Source: Flavobacterium oncorhynchi (GTDB lineage: Bacteria > Bacteroidota > Bacteroidia > Flavobacteriales > Flavobacteriaceae). Taken from it: a stretch of 64,000 nucleotides of DNA. Shown in pieces: positions 7,809 to 16,886 of the stretch; position 1 is the first letter of the stretch, and the number at the start of each line of letters is the position of its first letter. The notes below the pieces were generated by a model. It ran no database searches. It had not been told where the DNA came from and saw only the letters and a program-made list of their open reading frames with translations. The stretch spans positions 152,819 to 216,818 of the forward strand of contig NZ_MUHA01000006.1 in NCBI RefSeq assembly GCF_002217355.1, written 5' to 3'. Both the position numbers and the translations under genes were made by a program.

Positions 7809-8393
7809 TTATACTTTGACGTGTCCCCAATTTTCACCGCTTGCAATTCTACGTATCTGCATTTCGCTTACGCCAAATTGTTTGGCGATCATTTTTAGAC
7901 GTGTTTTTTGTTCTGGTCTTGCTAATATTTTCTTGATTAACATGACTTTTGTTGTAGTCAATTTTCTTCCGTCGGCTTTTAAGTTGTGCTCGATCAGGTT
8001 TTTCTTGGCTTGAATTACTTTCGGACTTTTACGGCTGTGCGCCATCATTTCGGCTTTTGTTGCCCAGCATAAATTGCGTACATCATCATTGCTTCGATTG
8101 TAGTCTAAGTGAAGTACATAAGTTTGTTCTTCTGATTCTTTAGGAATAAAATAATGGGCAACTAATTTGTATAAAAAAAGGTATTTGTTAACGATTTGAT
8201 CGTCTTTTTTTACCTTAAATCTAAAAGTAGGATATCCATCGCTTAAACCGCCTTTTAAAAGACGTCCGTTTTCAATTTCATCAGTGAAGCTTATTAATCG
8301 GCCTCTGTTTGAAATGGCGTATTTAAGTTGTAATGAGGCATTTATTTCTATTTCTTTGAATTTTTCGTCAGGGTAAAATCTGTGTTGTGGCAT
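7809..8393 (-). CDS. NUMOD4/HNH-like protein with a C-terminal helix-turn-helix
   Basis: A 194-residue protein. Residues about 12-60 resemble NUMOD4, a DNA-binding module of homing endonucleases. Residues about 85-110 (YVLHLDYNRSNDDVRNLCWAT) have the HNH-type layout, in which active enzymes carry His-x-D/N-G-x-x-x-x-N-x-x-x-N-L-R-W-A-T; here the first catalytic His-Ile-Asp is present only as HLDYN. The C-terminal 40 residues (LKMIAKQFGVSEMQIRRIASGENWGHVKV) form a helix-turn-helix ending in a W-x-H-V tail as in NUMOD1-type or phage HNH proteins. No intron, intein or phage gene surrounds it. It is probably a domesticated DNA-binding protein of endonuclease origin common in Flavobacteria; activity is uncertain. 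Confidence 0.7.
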   Translation of the reverse strand: MPQHRFYPDEKFKEIEINASLQLKYAISNRGRLISFTDEIENGRLLKGGLSDGYPTFRFKVKKDDQIVNKYLFLYKLVAHYFIPKESEEQTYVLHLDYNRSNDDVRNLCWATKAEMMAHSRKSPKVIQAKKNLIEHNLKADGRKLTTTKVMLIKKILARPEQKTRLKMIAKQFGVSEMQIRRIASGENWGHVKV

Positions 8394-8420
8394 TTTCGTT
8401 TACATTTGATTTTTGAATCT

Positions 8421-8428
8421 CAAAGATA
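8421..8428 (-). promoter_or_regulatory. -7 promoter box upstream of the NUMOD4/HNH-like gene
   Basis: The minus strand reads TATCTTTG, an exact TAnnTTTG match, 28 bases before the start codon. No TTTG at the right spacing was found upstream. Confidence 0.4.
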
Positions 8429-8629
8429 AAGAATTGATCAAAAATGATCGCTATCGTGCTGGTTATGAAGCATCAGTTTTATGATTCTTATAACGCTAAT
8501 TTAACGTTTTCTAAATTTTTTTGGCAATTTGTAAAGTCCTTCTCTATCAAAAAATGCGAATGATACACTTTTTTGATTTTTGATATTCTAATAAAACCAC
8601 ATTTTAGAACTCAAAAAAGGATCTGAATT

Positions 8630-9394
8630 TTATTGATCGAGCCAGTTTTTGAAATTATTGATTTCTTTTTTGCTTATGATTATTGGGTCATTTTCAACAG
8701 AAGGAACAGTAAGAATCAATTCGATTTTTTGATTAGAGTGTTTCAAGACTTCTTTTATAGTACTTCGATTTACAATGTATTTACGATTTATTTTAAAAAA
8801 TGTAAATGGATCGAGGTTGTTAATAATATCGGTCAAGGTGCTATTGTATAAAAAACTGTTTCCAGAATTGACATATATAAACAAATGTTTTCCAGATGCG
8901 GCAAAATAGGTAATTTCGGCTTCGTTTATAGAGATAAGCTTATAACCGTGGTTTACTAAAAAATGACGCTGTATTTTGCTTGTTTCGGGGTTTTCGATTG
9001 CAACTAATGATTGCAGTGTTGCATCGCTGTTAAAAGTTTCTTTTATTTTTTTGAATTTGATTAGGGCTTCAAATAATTCTTGTTCTTCAAAAGGTTTTAA
9101 AAGATAATCAATTGTAAAGTGTTTAAAAACTGAAATGGCGTAGGAATCGTAAGCGGTAACAAAAATGACAGGGCAGGAGATCGTTGTTTTTTCAAAAATT
9201 TCAAGACTTTTTCCGTCGCCTAAATGAATATCCATAAAAGCCAAGTCGACATTGTTTTCAGAAAAAAAGGCCACAGCTTCTTTTACAGATTTTAAAACTG
9301 CAATTTCGGCTATTTGCAAAATGTCCTGCTGTTCTAAAATAGATTTTAGATAGCTTGAAGCAAGATATTCGTCTTCAACAATGGCAATTTTCAT
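8630..9394 (-). CDS. LytTR-family response regulator
   Basis: A 254-residue two-domain regulator. The receiver domain (1-120) has the acidic pair E7/D8, the phospho-acceptor D55 in FMDIHLG, T80 and K100 in YLLKPF. The LytTR DNA-binding domain (about 145-250) includes the typical FFKINRKYIVNRSTI segment. LytTR regulators normally pair with kinases of the LytS/5TMR or PF06580 type; a matching kinase is encoded at 16887-18452, and the SusC/SusD and protease genes lie between them. The gene has its own recognisable promoter (9440-9471) directly after the susD terminator, so it can be expressed independently of the cluster. Likely target: the SusCD/protease genes (inference). Confidence 0.9.
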   Translation of the reverse strand: MKIAIVEDEYLASSYLKSILEQQDILQIAEIAVLKSVKEAVAFFSENNVDLAFMDIHLGDGKSLEIFEKTTISCPVIFVTAYDSYAISVFKHFTIDYLLKPFEEQELFEALIKFKKIKETFNSDATLQSLVAIENPETSKIQRHFLVNHGYKLISINEAEITYFAASGKHLFIYVNSGNSFLYNSTLTDIINNLDPFTFFKINRKYIVNRSTIKEVLKHSNQKIELILTVPSVENDPIIISKKEINNFKNWLDQ

Positions 9395-9439
9395 TTTTAA
9401 AGCTTCATTTATAGAACCAGAATTCTAAAGTTGATTTTG

Positions 9440-9471
9440 CAAAGATAGTTGACTCTGTTTTTAAATGCAAA
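9440..9471 (-). promoter_or_regulatory. Promoter of the LytTR regulator gene
   Basis: On the minus strand the -7 box reads TATCTTTG (9440-9447) and the -33 box TTTG (9468-9471), separated by 20 bases, fitting the Bacteroidota sigma consensus. Predicted transcription start is near 9433, about 40 bases before the start codon. The -33 box touches the terminator hairpin of the preceding susD gene. Confidence 0.75.
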
Positions 9472-9499
9472 AAGGCCCAGTTTTTTGAACTGGACCTTT
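9471..9499 (-). terminator. Terminator after the first SusD gene
   Basis: A 12-base-pair stem (9471-9482 with 9488-9499, AAAGGCCCAGTT with one mismatch) and a five-base loop, with a U-run on the minus strand. It separates the SusCD operon from the regulator gene. Confidence 0.75.
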
Positions 9500-9518
9500 T
9501 TTCTGATTTTGAACGAAC

Positions 9519-10838
9519 TTATAAATTCGGATTATTTAATCTTGCGTCTGCTGGATAAATAATAGTGTAACGCGGATCGTTTTGTAGTAAAGTGTACTCT
9601 ATGTTCATGAATTTATGAACAATTTGTTTTTGAGTACTTCTTCTTAAATCGAACCAGCGGTGTCCTTCTACAGGAAATTCTCTGCGTCTTTCTTCAAAAA
9701 TGAAGTTGGTTAGATCAGTCGCATTCATTGTATTGATACTGCTTGCAAGCTGATCGTATCCTGCTGGTGTGTATCTGTTTTTAATAAAAGTTAAAACAGT
9801 TGCTTTTGCATCGTTAATATTATCCAACTTCAACAAAGTTTCGGCTTTTGTTAAATACAGTTCTGAAGATCTGAATGATGATTTTTGATCGTCGTTTCCA
9901 CCTTTTAAAATTCTAAAACGGCTTCCGCTTGCTGCAAAATAAAGCGGGAAACGCAAGTCAGTTGTTTTATTGTAAGCCGCAATTAAGTCTGCAGATGCAT
10001 AAGAAGCTCTTTTTAGACCAACGATATAACCATCTTCAAGCGCTAAAATAGATTCTTTTCCATCATATTTTGTAGCCAAAACCGGCGTTGCTTTTAAATC
10101 AATTAAAGTGTTTTTTAATTCTAAAGCTTTATTGGCAGCATCAAGTGATTTTTGCCATTGCTGTTGATACAAATACAAACGGCTTTCTAAACTGTATAGC
10201 GCCACTTTTGAGAAACGGTAATTTAAACCTTTTGGCTGCGTACTTAATTTAATTAATTTTTCAGCTTCTTTAGTATCAGAAATAACTTGATTGTAAATAA
10301 CGTCTACGCTCTGCGGAATAAATACTTGCTCCAAATCAATCTCTAAAGCTAATGGAACTCCTTTGTCTGAAGCTGCAGTTGCAGGATTATAAGGTTTTCC
10401 AAAAAGATTTATTAAATCAAAATTTGCCATTGCTCTCAAAGCATAAGCTTCTCCAATTAATTGATCTCTTTCTTCAGATGCTGCTACTTTATTAGACGCT
10501 TCGTTGATAATTACGTTTGTATAAAAAATTACAGTATATAAATCTTGATAATGAAAATTTAGTGTATTTCGATCCGGATTTAGATCTTTCCAGATATGTA
10601 CATCTTTGTAAATAGCAGTTTCACTGTTATCTTCATTCAGTATTAGTTCGTCTGTACGAGCGGCGCTCAATGATTTGTGTTCTGGGTAAACTGAATATGC
10701 TGTTGTTAAAACCGCACGAAACTCATTTAGTGATTCTGGAATTACTTTTCCCACTGGAGTAATATCCAAATAGTCATCGCAGCTGCTAAGTGCAATAGCA
10801 GCGACGAAAAGTGTTATATATTTTGAGAATTTTTTCAT
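9519..10838 (-). CDS. SusD/RagB-family outer-membrane lipoprotein
   Basis: A 439-residue surface lipoprotein that caps the partner SusC channel and binds nutrient. The signal peptide ends in the lipobox ALSSC with Cys20, followed by DDYLDITPVGK, the standard opening of SusD proteins. The helical scaffold contains TPR-like segments (AYALRAMANFDLINLFG about 130-146) and the C-terminal FIFEERRREFPVEGHRWFDLRRS motif typical of the SusD/RagB family. It is 439 residues, short for the family. It starts 12 bases after the SusC gene and shares its transcript. The neighbouring metalloprotease points to peptides or protein as the ligand, not glycans; no glycoside hydrolase is nearby. Confidence 0.92.
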   Translation of the reverse strand: MKKFSKYITLFVAAIALSSCDDYLDITPVGKVIPESLNEFRAVLTTAYSVYPEHKSLSAARTDELILNEDNSETAIYKDVHIWKDLNPDRNTLNFHYQDLYTVIFYTNVIINEASNKVAASEERDQLIGEAYALRAMANFDLINLFGKPYNPATAASDKGVPLALEIDLEQVFIPQSVDVIYNQVISDTKEAEKLIKLSTQPKGLNYRFSKVALYSLESRLYLYQQQWQKSLDAANKALELKNTLIDLKATPVLATKYDGKESILALEDGYIVGLKRASYASADLIAAYNKTTDLRFPLYFAASGSRFRILKGGNDDQKSSFRSSELYLTKAETLLKLDNINDAKATVLTFIKNRYTPAGYDQLASSINTMNATDLTNFIFEERRREFPVEGHRWFDLRRSTQKQIVHKFMNIEYTLLQNDPRYTIIYPADARLNNPNL

Positions 10839-10850
10839 CTTTTTTAATTT

Positions 10851-13800
10851 TTAGAAAGTTACATTAAATCCTAAAGTCAACGATCTAGGAACTGGCTGTG
10901 CGTAAATGTTTCCGAAAGTTTCTGGGTCAAAATAACCTTTGTAATCTGAGCTGATTACGAACAAGTTTCTTGCTTCAATATTTACTCTAATACTTTGAAT
11001 GTCGATTTTGTCTAGGAACGTTTTTGGGAAAGTATATCCAAAACGAACACTGCTTAATCTCATATAACTCATTTCGCTGACCCATGTGTCTAAATAGTTG
11101 TAAGTAATAATTGGGTTACCGCCAGAGAACCAATTGTAAGCCATCCAAGAATCTCCCGTACCAGAATCTTTACTTGTAATTCCTGGTAAGTTTGATGAAG
11201 TATTAGTTGGCGACCAAGCATTTAAAATATCAGTCGTATAGTTTTGTCCTCTATCTACAAGTGTTCCGTTGTATGGAGGAGTTCTTGTAACGGTTTGTTT
11301 GATGTTAAATGACGCTGCTATGGTAAGATCAAAGTTACTTACTTTAAAAGTATTGATTAAACCTCCTGTAAATTTTGGATCTCTATCTCCCAAATAAGTA
11401 AATAAGTCTCTAAACTCTGCCGCACTTAAATCTGATTGCGAGAACATACCTGGAAAAACACCAGCAAGCGGATCATATAAACCAAAGAAAGTTTGTGCAT
11501 TTACAGTTTCTCCTTGTTTATTAACAAATAACGGGTAACCGTTTTCGTCAATTCCGTTTGTTTTTAAACCAAATACTGCATTTACAGCATGTCCTTCTTG
11601 GTTTGGTAAATAACTGTTGTCTCTTATTTCTAAACGATCAATATTACTTTTGTTATGTGCAAAGTTAAAATTGGTGTTCCATTTAAAATTAGGGCGGTCG
11701 ATGTTTTTTGTAGATAAAGCGATTTCAAAACCTTTGTTGCTTACCTGTGCCCAGTTCATGTTTGTAAATTCAAAACCATTTTCTAATGGTATTGCTTTTA
11801 AACCAATTAAATCGGTACTTTTTCTTCCGTAAATATCTGTTACAAGAGTAATACGGTTGTTAAGTACACCAAGGTCAAAACCAAAGTTTGTGTTTTGAGT
11901 TTTTTCCCAACGCAATTTGCTGTTTGGCGGACTCAATACCACAATTGTAGATTCTGATTGTCCAGGAAGGATAGTTGTTGTTTGGTTATCTCCAACTACG
12001 TAAGGTGAAGTGTTTTTATCAATATTTCCTTGTAAACCGTAAGAAGCACGAAGTCTTAAGTTAGAAATTGCTTTACTGTTTTTTAAGAAATTTTCTTGAG
12101 AAACTAACCAAGATCCAGATGCTGACCAAAGTGGTAAGTATTTGTATTTAGGATCTACACCAAATAAATCTGAACCATCATAACGAACACTTCCGTAAAA
12201 ACTGTATTTTTTGTTATACGTATAAGATGCTGTTGCGAAGAAAGAAACAAAAGCATTTTCGTTTTCCTTTTTTACATATGTTTTGTAAAATGCCTCTTTG
12301 GCAAAAGTTGAATTTGGGAAAATAATTTGCTGTGTAGTCAAGGTATTTTCGTCAAAACCAAAACCTTTAGTTGCTATAGAAGTCGTTTTGTTTCTTCTTA
12401 ATTCATTACCAGCCATTACTTCAATTTCGTGATTTTCTCCTAAAGTTTTAGAATAGTTCACCATTGTTTTTAAGTTGTACTGAAAAAAGTCTGTATTTGT
12501 GTTTTGAATAATTCCACCATCAGGTAAAAAGTATTTTTGCGTATTATCAGCAAAATAACTTGATCTTTCTCTTTGTCTTCTAGTATAAAAAGTTTCCTGA
12601 CCAGCATATTTTTCACTAGAAGAATTGTCAAGTTGTAAACCTAACTGACTTGTTACTCTTAAATCTTTTGTGATTTTATATTCAGCATCAAACAATGCTT
12701 TTATTGCTCTCGTTTTTAAATCGTACGAAGTATTGTTTCTTTCTTCTAAGAAATTAAATGGAAGTTTAATATCAGAATAAGAAGCAATATCCGGGTCATA
12801 TTTATAGCTTCCGTCTGCATTGTACGGAGTTAAATAAGGATTTACGTTTCTTGAATAATTTGCTGGATTTGTAAATCCATCAAGATCTGTTAAGTAAGAT
12901 GTCGTTTTATTTTCGGCACCAAAAATTCCAATACCAACTTTAAATTTATCAGTAATCTCGTAGTTGTTTTTCAATGTCAAGTTGTAACGCTTGAAACCTG
13001 TACCAACAGTAGCTCCGTTTTCGTCATAATATCCTAAAGAGAAGTAGTAATCCGATTTTTCGCCACCGCCGGATAAACTTAAACCATGCTGTGTATTAAT
13101 TGCATCTTGATACAATAAGTTACCCCAATTTGTATTTTGATTTCTTAAGTTATTGATTGATTGCTGTGTTCCTGCACTTAAAGAAGAGAAACCACCGGTT
13201 CTGAAGGCATCTAATTCATTCGCTCCGTTTAAGATACGAGCAACTTCACCACCGGTGTCTCTATATGTCAAATCTGCGCGACTTGCCATGTTAAGTTCTA
13301 AATCTACTTTTTGATTTGAATTTAATAAGTTCAATTTGTCAAAATCAGGTCTTCTTGTAATAAAGGTGTTTGTATTGAAGTTTACAACCATTTTACCTCT
13401 GCGTCCTTTTTTTGTAGTTACTACAATTACACCATTTGCGGCACGAGCACCATAAATCGCAGTTGCTGCAGCATCTTTTAATATTGTAATATCTTTAATA
13501 TCATCTGGGTTTAAACCAGCGATAGAGTAATTTGCAAGTTGATCGATATTTTCCTTGTCATAGTTTTTAGGAACATCATTATTTTCTAATGGTAATCCGT
13601 CAAGTACCCATAAAGGATCTTGCGTACCATTAAGAGATGCGGTACCTCTAATTCTAATTTTGGCTGGCGCTCCCGGCGCTCCAGACGGAGTTGTAACGGC
13701 AACACCCGCAACTTGTCCCATTAATAATTGATCGACACCAGAAACTCCTGATTGCTGAATCGAAGCCATATCAACTTTAGTAATAGCTGAAGTCAGTTTT

Positions 13801-14189
13801 CTTTTTTCGATTTTTTGGTATCCAGTTAAAACCACTTCTTGAAGCTGAGCAACATCAGATTTTAAACGGATTGTATATTCTTTTTGAGAAGTTATTTCAA
13901 GAGTATATGGCTTGTATCCCATAAACGTAACTCTCAATGAAGTAACATTTTTGCTGATTTTTAATTGAAATTTACCATCAAAATCAGTTGTAGTTCCGAT
14001 TGCTTCACTGTGTATAACTCCTGCTAGAGAAGTTTTGTTCGAGATAGAATTGTTCTCTACAAAAACTGATGCACCAGGTATTGGAGATTGATCAGCTTCA
14101 TCAAGAATGATTCCCGTAATGGTTCTATTATCCTGTGAGTATCCTGCGATGGCTAGGAACAGCAGTAAGATATTTAGAAAATTTTTCAT
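10851..14189 (-). CDS. SusC/RagA-family TonB-dependent receptor
   Basis: A 1112-residue outer-membrane transporter. After a signal peptide (about 1-19) it has a carboxypeptidase-regulatory-like beta domain (about 23-112, TITGIILDEADQSPIPGASVF), then a SusC signature with LQEVVLTGYQ, a plug domain (about 125-250) including IRIRGTASLNG, PLWVLDG and ILKDAAATAIYGARAANGVI, and a 22-strand barrel ending in a C-terminal Phe (GFNVTF). It imports large ligands using TonB energy with its SusD partner, 12 bases downstream. Sixteen bases upstream is a secreted zinc protease. An extra insert near residues 55-65 between strands of the N-terminal domain is unusual but within family variation. Confidence 0.95.
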   Translation of the reverse strand: MKNFLNILLLFLAIAGYSQDNRTITGIILDEADQSPIPGASVFVENNSISNKTSLAGVIHSEAIGTTTDFDGKFQLKISKNVTSLRVTFMGYKPYTLEITSQKEYTIRLKSDVAQLQEVVLTGYQKIEKRKLTSAITKVDMASIQQSGVSGVDQLLMGQVAGVAVTTPSGAPGAPAKIRIRGTASLNGTQDPLWVLDGLPLENNDVPKNYDKENIDQLANYSIAGLNPDDIKDITILKDAAATAIYGARAANGVIVVTTKKGRRGKMVVNFNTNTFITRRPDFDKLNLLNSNQKVDLELNMASRADLTYRDTGGEVARILNGANELDAFRTGGFSSLSAGTQQSINNLRNQNTNWGNLLYQDAINTQHGLSLSGGGEKSDYYFSLGYYDENGATVGTGFKRYNLTLKNNYEITDKFKVGIGIFGAENKTTSYLTDLDGFTNPANYSRNVNPYLTPYNADGSYKYDPDIASYSDIKLPFNFLEERNNTSYDLKTRAIKALFDAEYKITKDLRVTSQLGLQLDNSSSEKYAGQETFYTRRQRERSSYFADNTQKYFLPDGGIIQNTNTDFFQYNLKTMVNYSKTLGENHEIEVMAGNELRRNKTTSIATKGFGFDENTLTTQQIIFPNSTFAKEAFYKTYVKKENENAFVSFFATASYTYNKKYSFYGSVRYDGSDLFGVDPKYKYLPLWSASGSWLVSQENFLKNSKAISNLRLRASYGLQGNIDKNTSPYVVGDNQTTTILPGQSESTIVVLSPPNSKLRWEKTQNTNFGFDLGVLNNRITLVTDIYGRKSTDLIGLKAIPLENGFEFTNMNWAQVSNKGFEIALSTKNIDRPNFKWNTNFNFAHNKSNIDRLEIRDNSYLPNQEGHAVNAVFGLKTNGIDENGYPLFVNKQGETVNAQTFFGLYDPLAGVFPGMFSQSDLSAAEFRDLFTYLGDRDPKFTGGLINTFKVSNFDLTIAASFNIKQTVTRTPPYNGTLVDRGQNYTTDILNAWSPTNTSSNLPGITSKDSGTGDSWMAYNWFSGGNPIITYNYLDTWVSEMSYMRLSSVRFGYTFPKTFLDKIDIQSIRVNIEARNLFVISSDYKGYFDPETFGNIYAQPVPRSLTLGFNVTF

Positions 14190-14205
14190 GTTTTTGTTTT
14201 GTATA

Positions 14206-16800
14206 TTAATTGATTGTGTTGTTTAGCGCTTTTTCGATCCTTTGAATTAAATCGGTATAATGATTTTGAGTCGATTGATCTCCAGTATTCTTTTTCAGTT
14301 TTAGTAATTTTAAAACCGTATTCAATTCTCCTTTTTTATCAGAGGTAACTTCTGTAACTCTTTTTAAAGAAGTCTGATTGATATTCCGAACCATTTTCGA
14401 ATCGTCTAAATAATTGCATAAATGCGGCATATTTAATGTTTCCTGAATGTCGATTATTTTTTTACCATCTGTTTTTTCAAATATTTTATTTGTAGAAACA
14501 ATCAAAACATCTACATAGTTCTTTTGCGTCATGCGCTCTAGAATTGTCAGCGATTTACCTTGTATTGTTCCTGCAAATACACTTTGATGTATCTTTTTAA
14601 ATAAATCATTTACGGTAAATACCTTCTCAGTGGTTTTATTTCGTTGGTACAATTCGTTTTCTGTTATTCGAAGTAAACGATCATCACTAAACAAATCGTA
14701 TAAAATACCGTACTGCAATTCTCTTGATAAAGTATAAGGCGTGTATTCGTAAGGTCCTACAGGAGAATCTTTAAGCGGATTTGTTTTGTCTAAAATATCG
14801 TTAAAGAATAACCATTGCGGAATTGTAAGTACGTTTTTGATCAAATAATCGGCTGCTCTTTTTTGCATTACTGCCGAAACAGGAATGTAACTTTGTTTGT
14901 TGTCTCCGTGAACAGTTTCGTTTAAATAAACTCCGCCAATATTATTCAATACATGGCGATTGTACAATTGCCATTGTCCAATAGTTCCTATATATAGTTT
15001 ACCAGTTTCGTAATACGTACGATCTTTATCGTAAGTCCAGTTTAAGATGTTATCTACAACACGTTTTAGATTTTTTAAACCATATTCGCTCGCTTTTACA
15101 GCGTCGTTTCCTAAATCTTCAGATTGTGAACGCGGATCGATTATATTTTCTTGCTGTTCGCCATAAAAATAAATCGGATCGTTTTGATGTTTGGCAATTA
15201 ACTCGTTTAATTTTAAAGTTTCATTTTCATTTACATTATACCATCTGTAACCCCATTCGATCGCATATTTATCATATTCTCCAATTTTTGGAGTAATTAC
15301 AGTAACATTATCTTCTGGCTGCGCCACATAATTGTAACGAGCATAATCCATAATAGATGGTGCAGTACCGCCCATTTTTGCAGTAAAATCTTTAGAACGC
15401 AAAGATTCAACATCATAAGCAAAAGAAGATCCCATATTATGTTTAAGTCCAAAAGTATGACCAACTTCATGTGATGATACAAATCTAATAGCTTCTCCCA
15501 TAAGTTCATCGCTAAATTTGTTTGCTCTGGCTTTTGGGTCAATTGGACCTGTTTGTATACGCATCCAGCTTTGTAAAGAAGTCATTACATTATGCCACCA
15601 GATGATATCGGCTTCTAGAATTTCACCGCTTCTAGGATCAACAACAGATGGTCCCATTGCATTTGATTTTGGTGATGCAGCATATGTAATTACAGAATAA
15701 CGTACATCATCTATATCAAAATCTAAATCTTTTTCAGTAGGTTCTTTAGCAATAATGGCATTTTTGAATCCCGCTTTTTCAAAAGCAATCTGCCAATCGT
15801 GAACACCGTCAATAATGTAGTTTCTCCATTGTTTTGGAGTCGAAGGATCAATATAATAAACAATTTGTTTTTTAGGTTCAACCAGTTCGCCTTTTAAATA
15901 GCGTTCTTCATCTTCTTTTTTAGGTTCCAAACGCCAGCGTGTAATAAGCTCTTTTTCGAGCATTGCCTGCTGCGCATCAGCAAAGTACCAATGTTTTTCA
16001 GTGAAATAACCAATTCGTCTATCAGAAAAACGCGGTTTCATAGGTGTTTTATCAAGTAAAACAATATTACTTGTTACACCAAGAGTTACGGACAAAGCTG
16101 GTCCGCCTTCGCTTACAGAAGTCGTTAACTGTGATTTTACAACAATGTTTTTAGGAAATGATTTTAAACTTTCAATATAAGATAAGTCAGATTTTACAGA
16201 ACCTCCAAAACCAATATTGCTCAAAACATCATTGAAGCTTTTTTGCTTCCCGTCAAAAATCTTGTTTACTTTAATTACAACAGCAGTCGAATCGTTGTTT
16301 TTAGTCTCAATATCAAAAACTTCAATAATAGATTCAGAGAAATTGTCGATTACTGATGCTGTAATAGCGTCTTCTTTAGGAGAAGAAACTTTTGGAACAT
16401 ATGACTTTACCCAAACTTTCTTTGCAATTGTATCTTTATAAAAAGTAATTATTTTGTTTTCATAATTCATCCCTTTGTTTAATCCAGCTTCATTAACCTG
16501 AAATGGAACTTGAGATAATTTGTTTACAACTAGAAATTCTCTTTTAAATAAACTATCCTGAATTTCAAAATAAACATCAGTTTTAACCTGAATGATATTA
16601 AAAAGCCCTTTTTTAAGTGTTCCCTTTTTTATAAGGTCACCGTATTTCTTTGTTTTTTTAGAATCAGTAGAATCTTTTGCAATTTCGGTATCCGTTTCTT
16701 TTTTCTTTTTCTTCTGAGCAAGAACAGTAACTGGAACAAATAAGAGCAGAACTAGTAAGCAGAATAATTTTAAATTATGCAGGAATGCCTTTTCCTTCAT
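14206..16800 (-). CDS. Secreted zinc-dependent metalloprotease (DUF5117/DUF4953 type)
   Basis: An 864-residue exported protein: signal peptide to about residue 28 (VPVTVLAQ) followed by a Lys-rich stretch. The large N-terminal part matches the DUF5118/DUF5117 arrangement seen in Bacteroidota proteases, and the catalytic site HEVGHTFGLKH (444-454) is a metzincin-type HExxHxxGxxH zinc motif. A Met-turn candidate SIMDY follows about 30 residues later, and the long C-terminal part matches DUF4953. It probably degrades proteins outside the cytoplasm so the adjacent SusCD pair can import the products. It lies 16 bases before susC and 86 bases after the kinase gene, all in one direction. Confidence 0.88.
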   Translation of the reverse strand: MKEKAFLHNLKLFCLLVLLLFVPVTVLAQKKKKKETDTEIAKDSTDSKKTKKYGDLIKKGTLKKGLFNIIQVKTDVYFEIQDSLFKREFLVVNKLSQVPFQVNEAGLNKGMNYENKIITFYKDTIAKKVWVKSYVPKVSSPKEDAITASVIDNFSESIIEVFDIETKNNDSTAVVIKVNKIFDGKQKSFNDVLSNIGFGGSVKSDLSYIESLKSFPKNIVVKSQLTTSVSEGGPALSVTLGVTSNIVLLDKTPMKPRFSDRRIGYFTEKHWYFADAQQAMLEKELITRWRLEPKKEDEERYLKGELVEPKKQIVYYIDPSTPKQWRNYIIDGVHDWQIAFEKAGFKNAIIAKEPTEKDLDFDIDDVRYSVITYAASPKSNAMGPSVVDPRSGEILEADIIWWHNVMTSLQSWMRIQTGPIDPKARANKFSDELMGEAIRFVSSHEVGHTFGLKHNMGSSFAYDVESLRSKDFTAKMGGTAPSIMDYARYNYVAQPEDNVTVITPKIGEYDKYAIEWGYRWYNVNENETLKLNELIAKHQNDPIYFYGEQQENIIDPRSQSEDLGNDAVKASEYGLKNLKRVVDNILNWTYDKDRTYYETGKLYIGTIGQWQLYNRHVLNNIGGVYLNETVHGDNKQSYIPVSAVMQKRAADYLIKNVLTIPQWLFFNDILDKTNPLKDSPVGPYEYTPYTLSRELQYGILYDLFSDDRLLRITENELYQRNKTTEKVFTVNDLFKKIHQSVFAGTIQGKSLTILERMTQKNYVDVLIVSTNKIFEKTDGKKIIDIQETLNMPHLCNYLDDSKMVRNINQTSLKRVTEVTSDKKGELNTVLKLLKLKKNTGDQSTQNHYTDLIQRIEKALNNTIN

Positions 16801-16886
16801 TTTGATGTTAAGTTTAAGTTAATTTTCCGCCGAAGCTATTTGATTTTAGCTCGAAAAAAAAACAAAAGGGAGTGAGTGGCTTTATT

